Below, one piece after another: positions 10,536 to 21,899 of a stretch of DNA of 64,000 bases. Position 1 is the stretch's first letter, and each line of letters begins with the position of its first letter. Origin of the DNA: Apoda limacodes (taxonomy: Eukaryota > Arthropoda > Insecta > Lepidoptera > Limacodidae); assembly GCA_946406115.1 (NCBI GenBank), contig OX291545.1, positions 5,580,001 through 5,644,000 on the forward strand, read 5' to 3'. The position numbers and the translations under genes are program-made. The notes under the pieces are model-generated. The model worked only from the letters and a program-made list of their open reading frames with translations. It was not told where the DNA came from and ran no database searches.

Positions 10536-13041
10536 AATAGTTAAACACTCGGCGCGTAAGTTTCCTCTCCGAAGAACCGCTATAGATTAATTATAGATCT
10601 AGACATACGCATTTTTTCCAGTCACTCATACAATGGACTATTTTAGGTTTCTACTTACCTTGGTGTGAAATTTCCACGAGATTCGAACCCAAGTTACCTT
10701 AGTAAAAGTATGTCAGTTTCCTATTTGCCGATTTTAGAATAACTAAATTAGAAGTCAAATAAGTATTTAGGGGGTAAAAAACTTGCCCTTACAATTTCTA
10801 TAAAAAACGGGGTGTATATTTAAGCGAGCCCCGCTTGTTTTACATCGTTGTCAAATTTGTTTTAAGCCTTTGACAGCTAAAAAGTAAGATTGTTAGTTAG
10901 AGGAGCTCGTGGCCCAGTAACATTGTAAAAGAGGAGTAACAGTAACAGTGTAATAGTTTGTTGCTTAGTAACATTGTCATAGATGTGTATTTGGCCTAGC
11001 AACATTCGACTGTCGAAAACAAATTGTGAAGTTAAGGAACATCGGCGTGGTTGGTCATTCAATTTGAATTGCGACCGCCTAGTGCCATATCTCTGATTTG
11101 TGAACTCTTGCCGGACGATATGTCAGCAGTCGTCAACTGGCCACTAGCTCTACAGAATAGAAGATAACCATTACTTGTGAGAAAAAGAGAAAGCAATAAA
11201 TCAAAATGGCTATCTTAAAATTAATTGCGTATAGATTCTTATGCAAGTTGGGGCATAACGCTAGGATAATATACACGGTTAGTCCGCAATATGGTAACTA
11301 GTGCAGTATATTTTTAACAATATTAGCGTACGTAAAAATACCATGTTAGTACAGTCAAATTAGATACATTTTTAGGCTACAAAAACATTAGTTGGTAGAG
11401 TTTTGAATTTTGGTGTATATATTCATTAGGACCTCCTGTAAAACATACTAAAAGTCTCCATCAATAGCTGTTGCGCTTGCGCCGCTGTCTTGGAGGGTGA
11501 GAAAGAGAAAAAAGGTAAGAGGAGAGAAGAGACAAATGCATTATGTGACATGATGTGTATGGCTGACTCGGAATGTGTTTAGGGGCCACTTGGTGGGTAT
11601 AGGTACCACCAAATAGCCACGACGGGCTATCAATACCGAATAGCCTTGACCAATCATCAGCTGATCATCATCTCGTAGGTATCCCTCACTTCTCATAAAG
11701 ACTTAGGCATCTTATTCCGATTTACGTAACTCTGTATGTAAATAGTTAGCAAGCACCGCTTATAGTACTGAACTACTACTAATGGCAAAGTTGTCTGCAG
11801 ACTAATTGACACTCAAATCTAACATTATAGCTCTAAAGATAGCTACTGTCCTCTTAGCCGTTAATGACAGCAGTGACAGGCTAGAAATTCTTGACATAGC
11901 GCTTTTACAGACGTACCGTACGTAACGCTACCCTAAGTTTCGACAGAAATGAAAAGTCTGGTAACTCGGACAAATTCAAGAAAATCCTTATAAGCTTATT
12001 AGCTTACAGCATCTAGATTGCATCTTTGCTCTCATTGGGTCTCACGACAAATTGATGTGGCCATCAAATCTCTTACCAGTCACTGAGATGAGCTGCTATC
12101 AGTAAGTGCTCTAAACAAGTAATCACTAGTGCCCGAGGACATAAGTTACTAATAAGAGAGCCTAACATCTACCACGATGAAAACGTTACAGTTATCCCTC
12201 TGCCAAGGAGAGACTCCTTCAACAAAAGTGTCAAGGAGGCTACAGGTGTAGTTTGTCAAAGCAGTCACAAAACCTGATGGCAGGTTCTAGCCCGGCTTCC
12301 AGGCTAACAGAAGCTATAAATAAAGCTATTGAAGTCGAAACCCTGAACGCCATGCTCCCCTTCAAACGTCTAAAGTAATCCCTGCGTTTGACGAAGACTA
12401 AAAGACTGCTTAGAAAAAACTAAGAGCCGTAATGCATACTTAGCACTAAACCATAAAAAACTCTACATACTGTCATTGTAGACGAAGTTCTACAGGCTAT
12501 GAAAATTAAGGTTACTCCCGATTGCTATATTTATAAGTATTTTTAATGGGGCGATGTACCTACTACAACATTTTGTCGCGGCGTAGTTAGGGTAAAAACG
12601 CCTGAGCCCTCGTCATATAGATCATTTAGTTTACTAAACGCTTTGAATAAACTTTATTAACGTTATTACTACCACGGTTATGTAATTTCATAGACCTCTT
12701 CACTAAGGTCATTTCAGTCTTTGGGCACCAGGGGCACTGTATGACGGATTTCATAGAGCACATCTATACCTACAAAAGCGAATTTTTCGAAGTGGTGAAA
12801 GCCTTCAATAAATACCGGCTCTAAAGTGGTTTTTATTTTAAGCACTTGCAAATAGTAGCTTACAAGTGACTGGTGAGTGACAGATTTATGACCACATCAG
12901 TATTAGAGACCTAATGAGAGCAGGGATGAGATCCAGTTGTGGTAATCTGTTCCTTTAAAGAGCTTTCTTGAATTTGTTCCAGTTTATCATAGTCTTTGTC
13001 GCAGTGACTTTAGAGGCCTGGGGCCCAAAGGATATAATAAC
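10536..13041. other. Long noncoding interval, no gene recognised
   Basis: About 2.5 kb of mixed composition. I looked on the minus strand for the next downstream arrestin exon (the start of the C-domain) and did not find it. There are no reverse transcriptase motifs and no long open frames. 12150-12480 is somewhat GC-richer, with purine-rich blocks that match nothing I know. Confidence 0.35.
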
Positions 13042-13478
13042 CAAGAGATTATTAGGGCAAAGTTCATCTAGCACTTCTACGGATCGCAAACTTAGGCTTA
13101 TGTTTTGTATAAACGCTATGTCGAGTATGTCCAGCCTATGGTTGTCAATAAGGGCGTAGTTAGTGAGTGTGTTTGTTTGTTTATCACTCTGTCGAGAACC
13201 TTGCTTTGCCCTACGCAGGATAAGTGGTCTAAGTCTTTCAAGAGATTATTAGGGCAAAGTTCATCTAGCACTTCTACGGAGCGCAAACTAAGGCTTATTT
13301 TTTTAATCTTTTTTTTATACCACTAAGTTGTCAAACAAGCTAACGGTCCGCTTGATGGTAAGCGGTCACCGTAGCCTATGGACGCTTGTAACACAAGGGG
13401 GAATCACTCGCGCGTTGCCGACCCTTATGTTCTGTATAAACGTTATGTCGAGTACGTCCAGCCCATGGTTGTCAATAA
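13042..13478 (+). repeat. ~110-bp direct duplication, second copy split by a LINE tail
   Basis: The segment beginning 'caagagattattagggcaa' at 13042-13151 (ending 'gttgtcaata') recurs 197 bp downstream. The second copy is in two pieces, 13239-13298 and 13424-13478, and a LINE 3' fragment sits between them. The copies differ at a handful of sites, so the duplication is older than the insertion. Confidence 0.8.
13299..13423 (-). mobile_element. Short LINE family A 3' end with 5-bp target duplication
   Basis: On plus it runs from a T-rich tract through 'ataccactaagttgtcaaac', 'cggtccgcttgatggtaagc' and 'actcgcgcgttgccgaccc', matching the 3' end of the copy at 6505. It is flanked by 'cttat' at 13294-13298 and 13424-13428. 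It is a heavily 5'-truncated insertion of about 125 bp. Confidence 0.8.
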
Positions 13479-13560
13479 ATTTATAGGAATCAGATGCGAT
13501 GATAATCGGCAGATAGCTATTTGGTCTTGGCTATTCTTACTTACTAATTTCACCACTTAC

Positions 13561-13690
13561 GCATCTATACTAGTTTTCTAGACTTGCATCTATACTAGTG
13601 TTCAAGCCTTGTATCTATACTAGTGTTTAAGCCTTGTATCTATATTAGGATTCTAGCCTTGTATCTATACTAGTGTTCTAGTCTTGTAGG
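13561..13690 (+). repeat. 25-bp minisatellite, about five copies
   Basis: The unit 'gtatctatactagtgttctag' plus a short spacer repeats at 13561, 13586, 13611, 13636 and 13661, exactly 25 bp apart, with minor changes. It lies just downstream (in gene orientation) of the arrestin exon at 13769-13904. Confidence 0.85.
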
Positions 13691-13768
13691 CTAATGTTCT
13701 AGCCTTCATATATATATTCTTTCAAAAGACGCGTTCGTGAGACTTGTCGGCACTCGGCACAGACAGAC

Positions 13769-13904
13769 CTGTTTATCGAGGGTAATCTCAAGCTCAAGCT
13801 GTCCCGGCGAGAGAACGAAGTCCTTCCGCACGACGGTGCAAGGTTGCGGGCCGGCACGTGACCCTGCGTACTGCACCTTACGGACACCCAGCGCCACCGT
13901 GCTC
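13769..13904 (-). CDS. Arr1: Arrestin (visual Arr1-like), internal exon spanning the end of the N-domain
   Basis: This 136-bp exon encodes part of an arrestin, the cytosolic protein that binds phosphorylated rhodopsin and shuts off visual signalling. On the minus strand the acceptor 'cattccttgtcccag' is followed by one base completing a codon from the previous exon. Then come 'STVALGVRKVQYA', 'GPQPCTVVRKDF' and 'LSPGQLELEITLDKQ', ending CAG before donor 'gtctgtctg'. These phrases match the strand before the arrestin interdomain hinge, and 'CTVVRKDF' with 'LSPG' favours insect Arr1 over Arr2. The reading frame is clean. The exon following to the left in the window was not found. Arr1 assignment is by recalled similarity. 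Confidence 0.88.
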
Positions 13905-14147
13905 CTGGGACAAGGAATGACCCCACGATATACCAGGTGTAAGTTATTAATGATTCAAAGGGTTCCTTATATTATTTACTATGTTATTTTTTTTAAAAAA
14001 TAAGACAGAGTTGAGTTAACCCGACGTGTCCTTGTCTGATATTTTGTCTCTTGGATTTCCTGGAGTGTTTAACACAAATCACAAAAAAAACGACTACATG
14101 CTTTCAATATGTTTTCATTAATACATGTTCATTCAACTAACATATCA

Positions 14148-16222
14148 GATTTTTTTTTTTTTGACGGTATACCGTCTGGCCCACTAGACTTATGAACGTC
14201 TAGAGAAAGCAACGCCCGCCGGACCTCCTGCGGTGTTATGGAGATTTCCGGCATGGTCTTACCGCACCACGGTATAGTAGGTGGTACAGCGCCTTCATCG
14301 TTCATGTTCGAGTTCGAGGCACCGCCCAGTAGATCAGCTTTCTCTTTAGCACTATGGGCCAAGTCACCATCGGTCTTTCGCAGTGGTGGTAACGACGACT
14401 GGCAAAAGTTCCCTTCGGCAGCTTTGGCAAGCGACCAGAAAGCATGACTTCCAGAAGCATAGCTCGCAAGTCGCCCACCTATTTTACCGATGAATTGGAA
14501 TTTTGCTCTGGCAGTTGCTTTGTTACTGAACCTCGAGGCAGCATTTAATTTGCGTTTTACCTAAGAAATATTCAGATCCTTATTATTACGAGCTGTGGTG
14601 CAAGCCTCATATGCAGTTTGCTTAAGAATTTTAGCTTCTCTGCAAGACCTATTAAACCACGGTCGTTTTTTGACGCCGGCAGCTACTCGCGGGTTAGGAA
14701 TATAACATTCCATACCAGCGAAGATTGTCTCAGTGACTGCGGCTGCGTAGACGTCAGTATCTTCTGAGCTAAAGCAGATCTGCTTCCACGGGTACGATGC
14801 ATAAAATTCTCGCAATCCATCCCAGTCTGCCGACTTATAGTGCCACACACGACGCCAATTAGTTAGCCCAGATGGATCGGGTTGTGTGCATGACACGTGA
14901 GTCCGAACGAGACATTGGTCTGTGGAGCCTTAAGGCGTATCCACTAAGACGGAACATCCGTCTGAAAGTGTAGTCAGCAGAAGGTCCAGTGAGGAGCTTG
15001 TATGGTCCTCTTTATCTGGTATTTTCGTTGGAGAAAGTACCAGCTGAGAGAATCCATAGGTCAGAGCAAATTCATGAGCAGATATCGCTGCATAGTTATT
15101 GGTTCGAGAACTGAGCCACTCAAGATGGTGGGCGTTAAAGTCTCCCAAAATAACTAGTTCTTCTGTGGGATATTGCTCTAGAACTTTGTCTGACGTCAAA
15201 CTCAGGTGCGTGAAGAGTCGAGTTACGTCCGTGTCACCGCTATGAGACCTGTATAGGCACGTATAGATACGAGTGTGGCCGCCGAAATCTACGCGCACCC
15301 ACATTATGGACAGGTCCCTGTCTTCAAGGCTATGAAGGCGGCGACAGCAGATATCCTCCTGGACGAACATGCATACACCGGCATGACTCACAAAATTGTG
15401 CTCAAGTTTTTAGCCGGAATAATGAAGGTATGATGTATCGGCCGGGCAGGATATCTGCGTCTCCGTTAGAAAAAGAATGGTCGGCTGCGCAGTCTCCCGA
15501 TGTAGGTGGACTGCATTAAGATTTGCATGAATACCCCTAATGTTTCAAAAGTCCGCATTTAATGTGGATGGAGCGGCTGCTGAAAAAACTCTTTTCCTTA
15601 TTTTTGTAGCCATTTTTTTTTTTGAAAGTTACTTAGACTAAATATGAGGATTCACAGCACTGACAGCTTAGAGGACAAAAGGTGCGGTACTAGAATTGCC
15701 AACGGTCGGCACAGGTAATACGGTTGCTGGCACGGCGAGCGGAAGGGCCCCTGGTCCCCCTCTGTTGTAGTAGCCGGGTCCACTCCGGTCTCCTTCTCCG
15801 GCACGACTACCACTTCAGAGACTTTACACAGGCTGGCGGATCAGCCTCCTAGGGCGGAGATTAAGTGGTCCCTTGGTTCGGGAACCCGTTCAAGCTGCGG
15901 GCAGCCAGCAGTCAGCCGTTTCATCAGGTCTCCCAGACCGCCGGACCAGCACGCCACTTCTACGCCGAGCAATGACAGTGACAAGGACCGCCGGTCTTCC
16001 GCTGTCCGTGCAGCGAATCCTCAAAGAGCTCTAACAACCTTACTCACCGCCAGGAACACAATAATACTCAAAGTTAGTGTTATTATGGCCGCGGTTTTCT
16101 GTAAGGTGGAGGTACTTCCCCAGTTCGGGCCGCTCATTCGAGCAAGTACTTGCTATGCCCCGCTTTATTTGTTCGGGCGACTTATTAGAGCGAGTACTTG
16201 CAGTGCCCTACCTCTCTCAAAA
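14148..16222 (-). mobile_element. LINE family A copy 2, 5' half ending in an internal poly(A)
   Basis: On minus it starts near 16222 with the same GC-rich leader as copy 1. It continues through a leader region of about 700 bp that copy 1 largely lacks, the endonuclease domain and the linker. It then stops at the start of the RT region ('SSGPDGIP') at about 14162. A run of A (T run 14148-14161 on plus) follows directly. The rest of RT and the normal 3' end are absent. It sits in the arrestin intron, directly adjoining the Jockey fragment at 16247. Confidence 0.82.
14561..15430 (-). pseudogene. Endonuclease and linker of LINE family A copy 2
   Basis: On minus, 15391-14930 is an open frame of about 150 codons with 'SIMWVRVDFGGHTRIYTCLY', 'LVILGDFNAHHLEWLSSRTN', 'FALTYGFSQLVL' and 'SLDLLLTT', the endonuclease motif order. 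After a frame change, 14896-14561 gives 'TNWRRVWHYKSADWDGLREF' and 'KKRPWFNRSCREAKILKQT', the linker to RT. This is the best preserved endonuclease of the family in the window, and the catalytic-site phrase 'GDFNAHH' is intact. No intact RT follows, so it is a dead copy. Confidence 0.82.
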
Positions 16223-16246
16223 ATATATATTATATACTATACTCTG

Positions 16247-16800
16247 CTAACGTGAAGAAGTTAAATAAGCGCTATCGTCCGCATAGAGAGCTAGGTGGAC
16301 GTCTTCAACACCTTCGGCTAAACCGGAAGCACTGAGAGTGGGAATGTCGTTTGTGTAGAGCGCATAAAGCAGAGGCGACAGGCAACTGCCTTGTGGTACC
16401 CCTGCTGCAATGGATTTGCACACTGAGTGTTTGTTCTCAACCGAGACGTAAAAACTACGTTTGTCAAGAAATAAAGCAATCAGTCGCCCTATCATAGGAG
16501 GTAAATCCGTTTCTAGTAGCTTGTACAAAAGGCCTTCGTGCCAAACACGGTCGAAAGCTTTTTCCATGTCTAGAAACACTCCGACCGTGTACCTGCCCTT
16601 GTTGAGCTCGAAGGCCATGCGGTGAAGTACCCGTACAAGCTGTAGAGTGGTACTGTGGTGGCTTCTGAAACCAAACTGTTCAGGCCTTAACTGGATATGC
16701 GGGGATATCCTACGTAATAGAAGGCGTTCGAACAGCTTGGCAAGATTGGACAGCAAAGTGATTGGGCGATAGTGGTCAGGACGTTTTCAATCTTTACCTG
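16247..16800 (-). pseudogene. Jockey-clade LINE reverse transcriptase fragment
   Basis: A continuous minus-strand frame of about 169 codons with RT blocks in order: 'DHYRPITLLSNLAKLFERLL' at the start, 'PEQFGFRSHHSTTLQLVRVL', 'GVFLDMEKAFDRVWHEGLL', 'AAGVPQGSCLSPLLYALYTN' and catalytic 'LYADDSAYL' (YADD codons 16274-16285). It differs clearly from family A and resembles true Jockey elements. It is cut just after the catalytic box, where family A copy 2 begins 25 bp away, and upstream near 16800. The preserved frame suggests a younger fragment than its neighbours. Confidence 0.85.
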
Positions 16801-16917
16801 GTTGTTCTTAATAATTACAATAGGTAGGTGAATCTTAAAAAACTTAGCTACGTAGGTAGGTACCTACGGTAATAATTATATTAATTATACATATAAACAT
16901 GCATATATTAATATATA

Positions 16918-16919
<2 letters not shown>

Positions 16920-16962
<43 letters not shown>
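16920..16962. repeat. (TA)n microsatellite
   Basis: About 21 uninterrupted TA dinucleotides are followed by imperfect 'ttatatta' repeats to about 16985. Confidence 0.95.
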
Positions 16963-16966
<4 letters not shown>

Positions 16967-17017
16967 TATTATATTATATTATTGGTACCTTTCTACTGAA
17001 TACAAATAAAATCAGAG

Positions 17018-17240
17018 ATCTTTGTTAGGGTTCCACAGCCAAATGGCAAAAAGATCGCGCTTATAAATCCATCATATCCTTCCGTCTATCCGTATGTCAC
17101 AGCGTTATAATTCCGCTATCCTTGCATATGTAGATTGTGCTGAAATTTTACAGGAAAGTCTTATGTGAACCGCCAAACAGATTTGTAATGAAATTAAGAA
17201 TAAATATTTAGGTGTAGCTCCATACATTGAACTGACGGAC
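17018..17240 (+). repeat. Interspersed repeat of the 'agggttccacagcc' type
   Basis: It begins 'ttagggttccacagccaaa', then 'cttccgtctatccgtatgtcac', and shows the order of phrases seen in a very common arthropod repeat ('gggttccgtagccaaa ... gtccgtccgtatgtcac ... aaacttgg'). No protein or terminal structure is seen, so the element class is unresolved. Confidence 0.5.
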
Positions 17241-17452
17241 GGAATCGATATCAGCTATCTATTGATTTAATTTACTGAATGTGTCAGTTGAAAACCCTAC
17301 CAGTTTAGGTATGATTCTTGAAACGTTGTTCTAAGCTATCAGTCTGGTGGGTTATTTAGTCTAGTAAGCAAAATTTACCTATGCTATACATATGCATTTC
17401 TATCCGACAGCCAAGTTTAGAATAACTGACTTCAAGTCGCAAGACCGCTGCC

Positions 17453-17698
17453 TTTTTTTTTTTTTTTTCTGAGCTGACTATGCAGTTGGCTGTTGCAGCC
17501 ATTACTGCTTCACCGGACTTTTGGGGCGATACTCTGAAGGAGCCTCAGCCCATATAGCGCCCTACGCTCAAGGGCTCCCCGCGGGGGAAGCCTCGGCTTG
17601 GGTTGTCGCTCTCGGGTCCGTTGCCTGCAAGCGGGTCGAACGAAACATGTGTTTTTTACTTCGCTTAGTATAGTATTATATAATCTGTGACTTCGCAT
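17453..17698 (-). mobile_element. LINE-like 3' tail, family X copy 1
   Basis: On minus it runs from about 17698 to a poly(A) seen as a T run at 17453-17469. It includes 'gagcccttgagcgtagggcg', 'ctatatgggctgaggctcc' and 'gcaactgcatagtcagctc'. The same sequence recurs at 33680-33965 (plus) and 61580-62090 (minus). The poly(A) suggests a retroposon 3' end. The copy at 33680 follows a Jockey RT directly, so this may be the Jockey 3' UTR. Confidence 0.65.
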
Positions 17699-19278
17699 TG
17701 TTTCTTGGTTTTTGCTTTTGCGGTGATTTTGTGTAAAAGAAAGTTTCGTGTATTGATTTTTTAGAACAATTAAACAATGATTTCTTTAAAATCAACTGTA
17801 AGCATGCCAAATGATAATTTCTCATGGTGGGCAGGGGAAAACAGAAAATACTACGAGTATGAACAACCAATAATGTCAACCAACCCTGATATATCAGTAA
17901 AGTTCTGTGATTCAATGTTCGACCACGGACAATTTCTCCCAGTCGCAGTCCTAGTCGGCGCTCTTTGCCGAATAGTCGCCAACTTGTCGCCGACTACGAA
18001 AGTGACCGGATGGTCAGCTTTACCGACTAGTCGAAACATCCCTACTTTTAAGTGACCTATTGGCTTATTTTCTCGTACACTAATCGCTTCAAGTGTGCCT
18101 ATAAAAATTTGAGTTCCCTCGATTTCTTCATGATTCCATCATTATATCCTTACCTGATGACCATGGGACCATCTGGGAAGTATATTCTTTCAAACAAATA
18201 AGAATTTTCCAAATCGGTCAAGGCGACTTCGAATAATCGGAAAACATACATAAAAAAAATCGAAAAATAAGGAACTCCCTCCTTTTTTGAAGTGAATTAA
18301 TAACTAGTCACTTAAATAGACGACAATATAATTCCTAAACAACTCATGATATTTGTGAAGTCAAAGAAAGATTAAAGCGTATTTAATTATTTATGATTAA
18401 AATAAAACTACTTTTAATATACCTACTTTCTATTTTACTAAATAATGAAATATTGTCGTTTACGTAAGTGACTAACTAGTTTTTGCTCGTAAGTGTACTA
18501 AAATTTTGTCAAAAATCAGTCGAGTTAAACTAATGCATCGCTTAGTTATTAACGGATCGATGCAAACGACGATGTCACGGGGTATCCATGTGTTGTATAC
18601 CAAAAACTTCCCCAGAATGTAACAAATACTTTTCTGAAAACCGTATCAAAATCGGTTCAGCCAAACGCGAGATAATCACGGAAAAACATACATACAAAGA
18701 TATGAGTCAAACTGAGAACCTCCCTTTTTTGAAATTAATTAAAAATGTAAGCGTTATTATCTGAAGCGTTTTCACATCTAAAGTAGGTGCACTTGTGCGA
18801 TGGCATGCTGTTCTTTAAAAGTGAGCTATCCTTTTCACTATTCTTTTCTTAGACGCATTCGACCCAGGATTAAACTTAAAGAAACAAATTCTACTGAGGT
18901 CGAAGTTCACGCTTGCGTGCGTTTGTTTTATAATATATCTAAGTATTAAGGTGGGTGGATACCAAAAATTATTTATTTTGTATTTGGTGTGTCGTTGTCA
19001 AACTCAGAACATGCGAACAGCGTCATCTATCAATCAATAGTTAAAATTTATTAACTAAACCGGCACGTAGTTCAATTTATTGCCGCTTAAAGTACAACGA
19101 CCTCATTCAATTTATGTAAAATTTCGAAAGTTTAATAAAGGCGCCCATTACTTCATTTTTGTTAGCTTAAGGGACATTTTGATATTAAAACATTAATTTT
19201 CAAGGGTCGGTTACTTTTCTTTTTCAATAAAACAACAACCTAAATAACAAACCGATACACACAGCGCCATCTATTGAT
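17699..19278. other. AT-rich intronic DNA with a diverged repeat pair
   Basis: No gene is recognised on either strand. Two diverged blocks, about 18155-18300 and 18580-18740, share the order 'aatcggtcaag/aatcggttcag', 'gaaaaacatacat' and 'aactccctcc/aacctccctt' followed by 'ttttttgaa'. They are likely copies of one old interspersed element. The remainder is unremarkable. Confidence 0.4.
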
Positions 19279-20097
19279 ATGAATTTAAATCATTTCTGTT
19301 TTCTTTGGGATAAGACCCCGTGCCCTGACTTACATTCTGATTTCCTTAATGAACTGGATCGACTTCAAAATTACTGTAAACGTTTCATCTTCGGCTTACG
19401 TAATGACCACATTTCCTATTTTCGCAAACAACTTAAATGGTTGCCGATACGCCAACGCAGAAGTGCTAGAATTCTCAATACCCTCTACTCCATTCTAAAC
19501 GATCCTTTATGCCCAAGCTATTTGAAGTCTCGATTCCAGCTCTCTTCACGAACGTTCACTTCGCTCTAAAACTCTTCTTTTGTCCACTCCTCGTCACCGC
19601 ACGGGTTTCGTCTCAAATTCTTACACCGTCCAGGCAATAGGACTCTGGAACGCGCTTCCTACAGAAATTTGCAGAGCACAGAGTACAAACTTGTTTAAGC
19701 TTAAAGTCAAACAATTTTATCTTAAACAGATTACAGATGAAAACTGACTCTCCAACCATCCACAATTAAGATGTTCGGTATGTGACATATATGATTATGT
19801 ATATATTTATATATGTATACATAAACTTATATATTATTTATATTTGTAAATGCTAATCTTTGTATTTTTATCAATCTATAAGTATTATGTTATATTATAC
19901 TTAAATATATTTTCTATGTGTTTATGTATAGGTTCTTTTATTATTATTTTAAATACATTTAAATTAAATATTTACAGTTTCTCTGTTTAGCCCTATGGTT
20001 GGTTGGTGGAAAATGCTATACAGCATTTAGCCCGCCATGTACACCAATGTGTTCAGAAGTGTAAATAAATAAAAAAATAAATAAACAAATAAAATAT
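19279..20097 (+). mobile_element. CR1-like LINE, C-terminal and 3' fragment
   Basis: A 97-codon frame encodes 'ELDRLQNYCKRFIFGLR', 'KQLKWLPIRQRRSARILNTL' and 'LYSILNDPLCPSYLKSRF', the region after the RT of CR1-type LINEs. A frameshift follows, then phrases resembling 'AIGLWNALPTEICRAQST'. It ends with 'atttagcccgccatgtacac' and a short A-rich 'aataaataaaa' tail at about 20060-20097. It abuts the endonuclease of an opposite-strand LINE, so it probably inserted into that element. Confidence 0.72.
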
Positions 20098-20480
20098 GTT
20101 CGGAGGCATTAGAGGAAAGTTGATCCGAAATGTTCATTATTGAAAAGGGAAAGTAAGACCTAAGGTATATAGCCACACCGCCATCGCCTCTATTTTTACG
20201 ATCATTTCGAACTAACTGAAAGCCTAGCAAAGAAAACGAAGTAGAAGGTAAACAAGGTTTTAACCAGGACTCCGACACAAGGGCGGCGTGAATGTTTTTG
20301 TGATCAAAAGATGCTAGCATATCGGAGTAATGAGCAGGAATACTCTGTGCATTTAAATGTATGATATTGAAATGTTTCAGTGAGTCTGAAAAAGTGGAAG
20401 ATAGAGTTGCACTGAGAGAAGGAGAAATATTAGAAAAACTGTCGTCAATGTTTAATCCATCTGGAGAAGAAGATTAAAAA
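20098..20480 (-). pseudogene. Endonuclease N-terminus of a LINE with separate ORF1
   Basis: On minus the sequence reads 'FNIIHLNAQSIPAHYSDM', 'ALVSESWLKPCLPSTSFSL' and 'NRGDGGVAIYLRS'. This is the beginning of an apurinic-type endonuclease domain (N-A-Q-S, then S-E-S-W). It stops at about 20098, where a plus-strand LINE tail starts, so the rest of ORF2 is displaced or lost. With ORF1 at 21097-21837 upstream in the same orientation, it defines one two-ORF LINE. Confidence 0.78.
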
Positions 20481-21096
20481 CTATCACTATTTATACTGTC
20501 GCTGTCACAATTCAAATACCTACTACAAAATATTAATTTAGATTTAATATATTATATTTATCTATATGTATATATATGTGTGTGTGTATATCTATTACAC
20601 AATAATAAGACTAATAATATATAAGTACTATATGTGGTATAAAATAAAATGAAAATAAAATATAGATATTTGCGCTCTACCTGCCAGCAGTCTGGGTTAG
20701 GAAAAAAAACAAATTACCAAACAAAACAAATTAACATTTTCACATAACAGAGAAATAAACAAAAAAAAGTAATATATTACGTTAAAATTTTACGTTTTAC
20801 AAAAATAAAGCTAACTAAACAGAAACTTACACAGAATAGGAAACAAATTTATTATATTGACCAACTAAATTCGATAAAAAAACAAAAAAATCATAAAAAA
20901 TAATAAAAAAATATTTGAATTTTGAACTTTGAAGGTTATTTTGCTTGCTCTGTTTATTTCATAAGAATAAATAACTGTGTAAACGTTAAAATTAAAGGTA
21001 GAAAATAAATAAGAACAAGTCCAAAACATCCGAAGAAGACAGTTAATGGGCATAATAGATACCATTGGTTCGAGAGCAACTAAACTTGAATGTTAC
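20481..21096. other. AT-rich gap between LINE ORF1 and ORF2
   Basis: It holds A-rich tracts, TA-rich runs ('tatatatgtgtgtgtgta' near 20569) and no conserved frame. It is longer than the usual inter-ORF spacing, so it may include later insertions or decay. Confidence 0.4.
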
Positions 21097-21837
21097 CTAT
21101 TTCTTCGCTGTTGTTCTTTTACTTCGGCCAGTTTTAGCTTCTACAGATGAGCTTTCAGGACCAATGTCAGTAGAAAGAACAGTCTTGGCATCAACAGACG
21201 TGTTTGGAATAGCATTAAGCTCGCTACGGTTAACAATCTTTTTTCTTTTGCCATCAAAGCCAATTACGAATATTGACCCTCCTTGAGTCCAACACTTGGA
21301 GATTCCAAATTTTTGCCGAGTTGCCATAAAAACCTCGTGCCTGGTCCTTGTAAGAAATTCAGAGAGTGTGATTCCAGAATTTTTAAGTCCAGTTTTGGCA
21401 GACCACACTTTGTCTTTAAGGGTCACATCACAAAACTTAACAACTATTGGTCTGGCTGCATCTTTTGGCAGATGACCCAATCGATAACCATGATTTATGT
21501 TTACTGATGATAAATTTATAACTTTCATTAGATCTGTCACAATGTTTGAGATAGTGGCCTTAATGTCGTCATTCTTGTTTTCTGGGACTCCATGGACTAA
21601 GAGCATTTTCCGTCGACTGCGCATTTCAAGACGGTCACTCTCATTTGTCAAATGCTCAACTTGTGACTGAAAACACTTCAAAGACATCAAAACATAAGAT
21701 TTGAAGCTGGCAAAGTCCGCTGCAAGGCTTGAGAAATGTCCAGTTTTGTCTCTCTCATCTATTTCAGCTTGGAATTCAGCCAGTTTTTTATTAAATACTG
21801 TAGTTATCTCTGACATAGACTGTTTTAAAGACTCCAT
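21097..21837 (-). CDS. LINE ORF1 protein, intact 246 codons
   Basis: This is an uninterrupted minus-strand frame starting at ATG 21837. The N-terminal third is coiled-coil-like ('MESLKQSMSEITTVFNKKLA', 'VEHLTNESDRLEMRSRRK'). The middle has 'MLLVHGVPENKNDDIKATIS' and 'INHGYRLGHLPKDAARPIVV', which resemble the fold of L1/CR1-type ORF1 and baculovirus FP25K-like proteins. The C-terminus is lysine/serine-rich. Such proteins bind LINE RNA and chaperone it in the cytoplasm and nucleus. Its 5' leader is upstream to about 21900 and its ORF2 is broken at 20098, so it could only act in trans. Intactness within debris suggests relative youth. Confidence 0.8.
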   Translation of the reverse strand: MESLKQSMSEITTVFNKKLAEFQAEIDERDKTGHFSSLAADFASFKSYVLMSLKCFQSQVEHLTNESDRLEMRSRRKMLLVHGVPENKNDDIKATISNIVTDLMKVINLSSVNINHGYRLGHLPKDAARPIVVKFCDVTLKDKVWSAKTGLKNSGITLSEFLTRTRHEVFMATRQKFGISKCWTQGGSIFVIGFDGKRKKIVNRSELNAIPNTSVDAKTVLSTDIGPESSSVEAKTGRSKRTTAKK

Positions 21838-21899
21838 TTTGTGCAGTTACTAACAAAAGTAACACAGTTTGAATTTTGTGAATTTTAATTTGTGTTAAG

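Noticed and set aside
13699..13926. Longer open frame overlapping the arrestin exon
   Set aside because: It is in a different frame from the conserved arrestin residues and ignores the splice sites.
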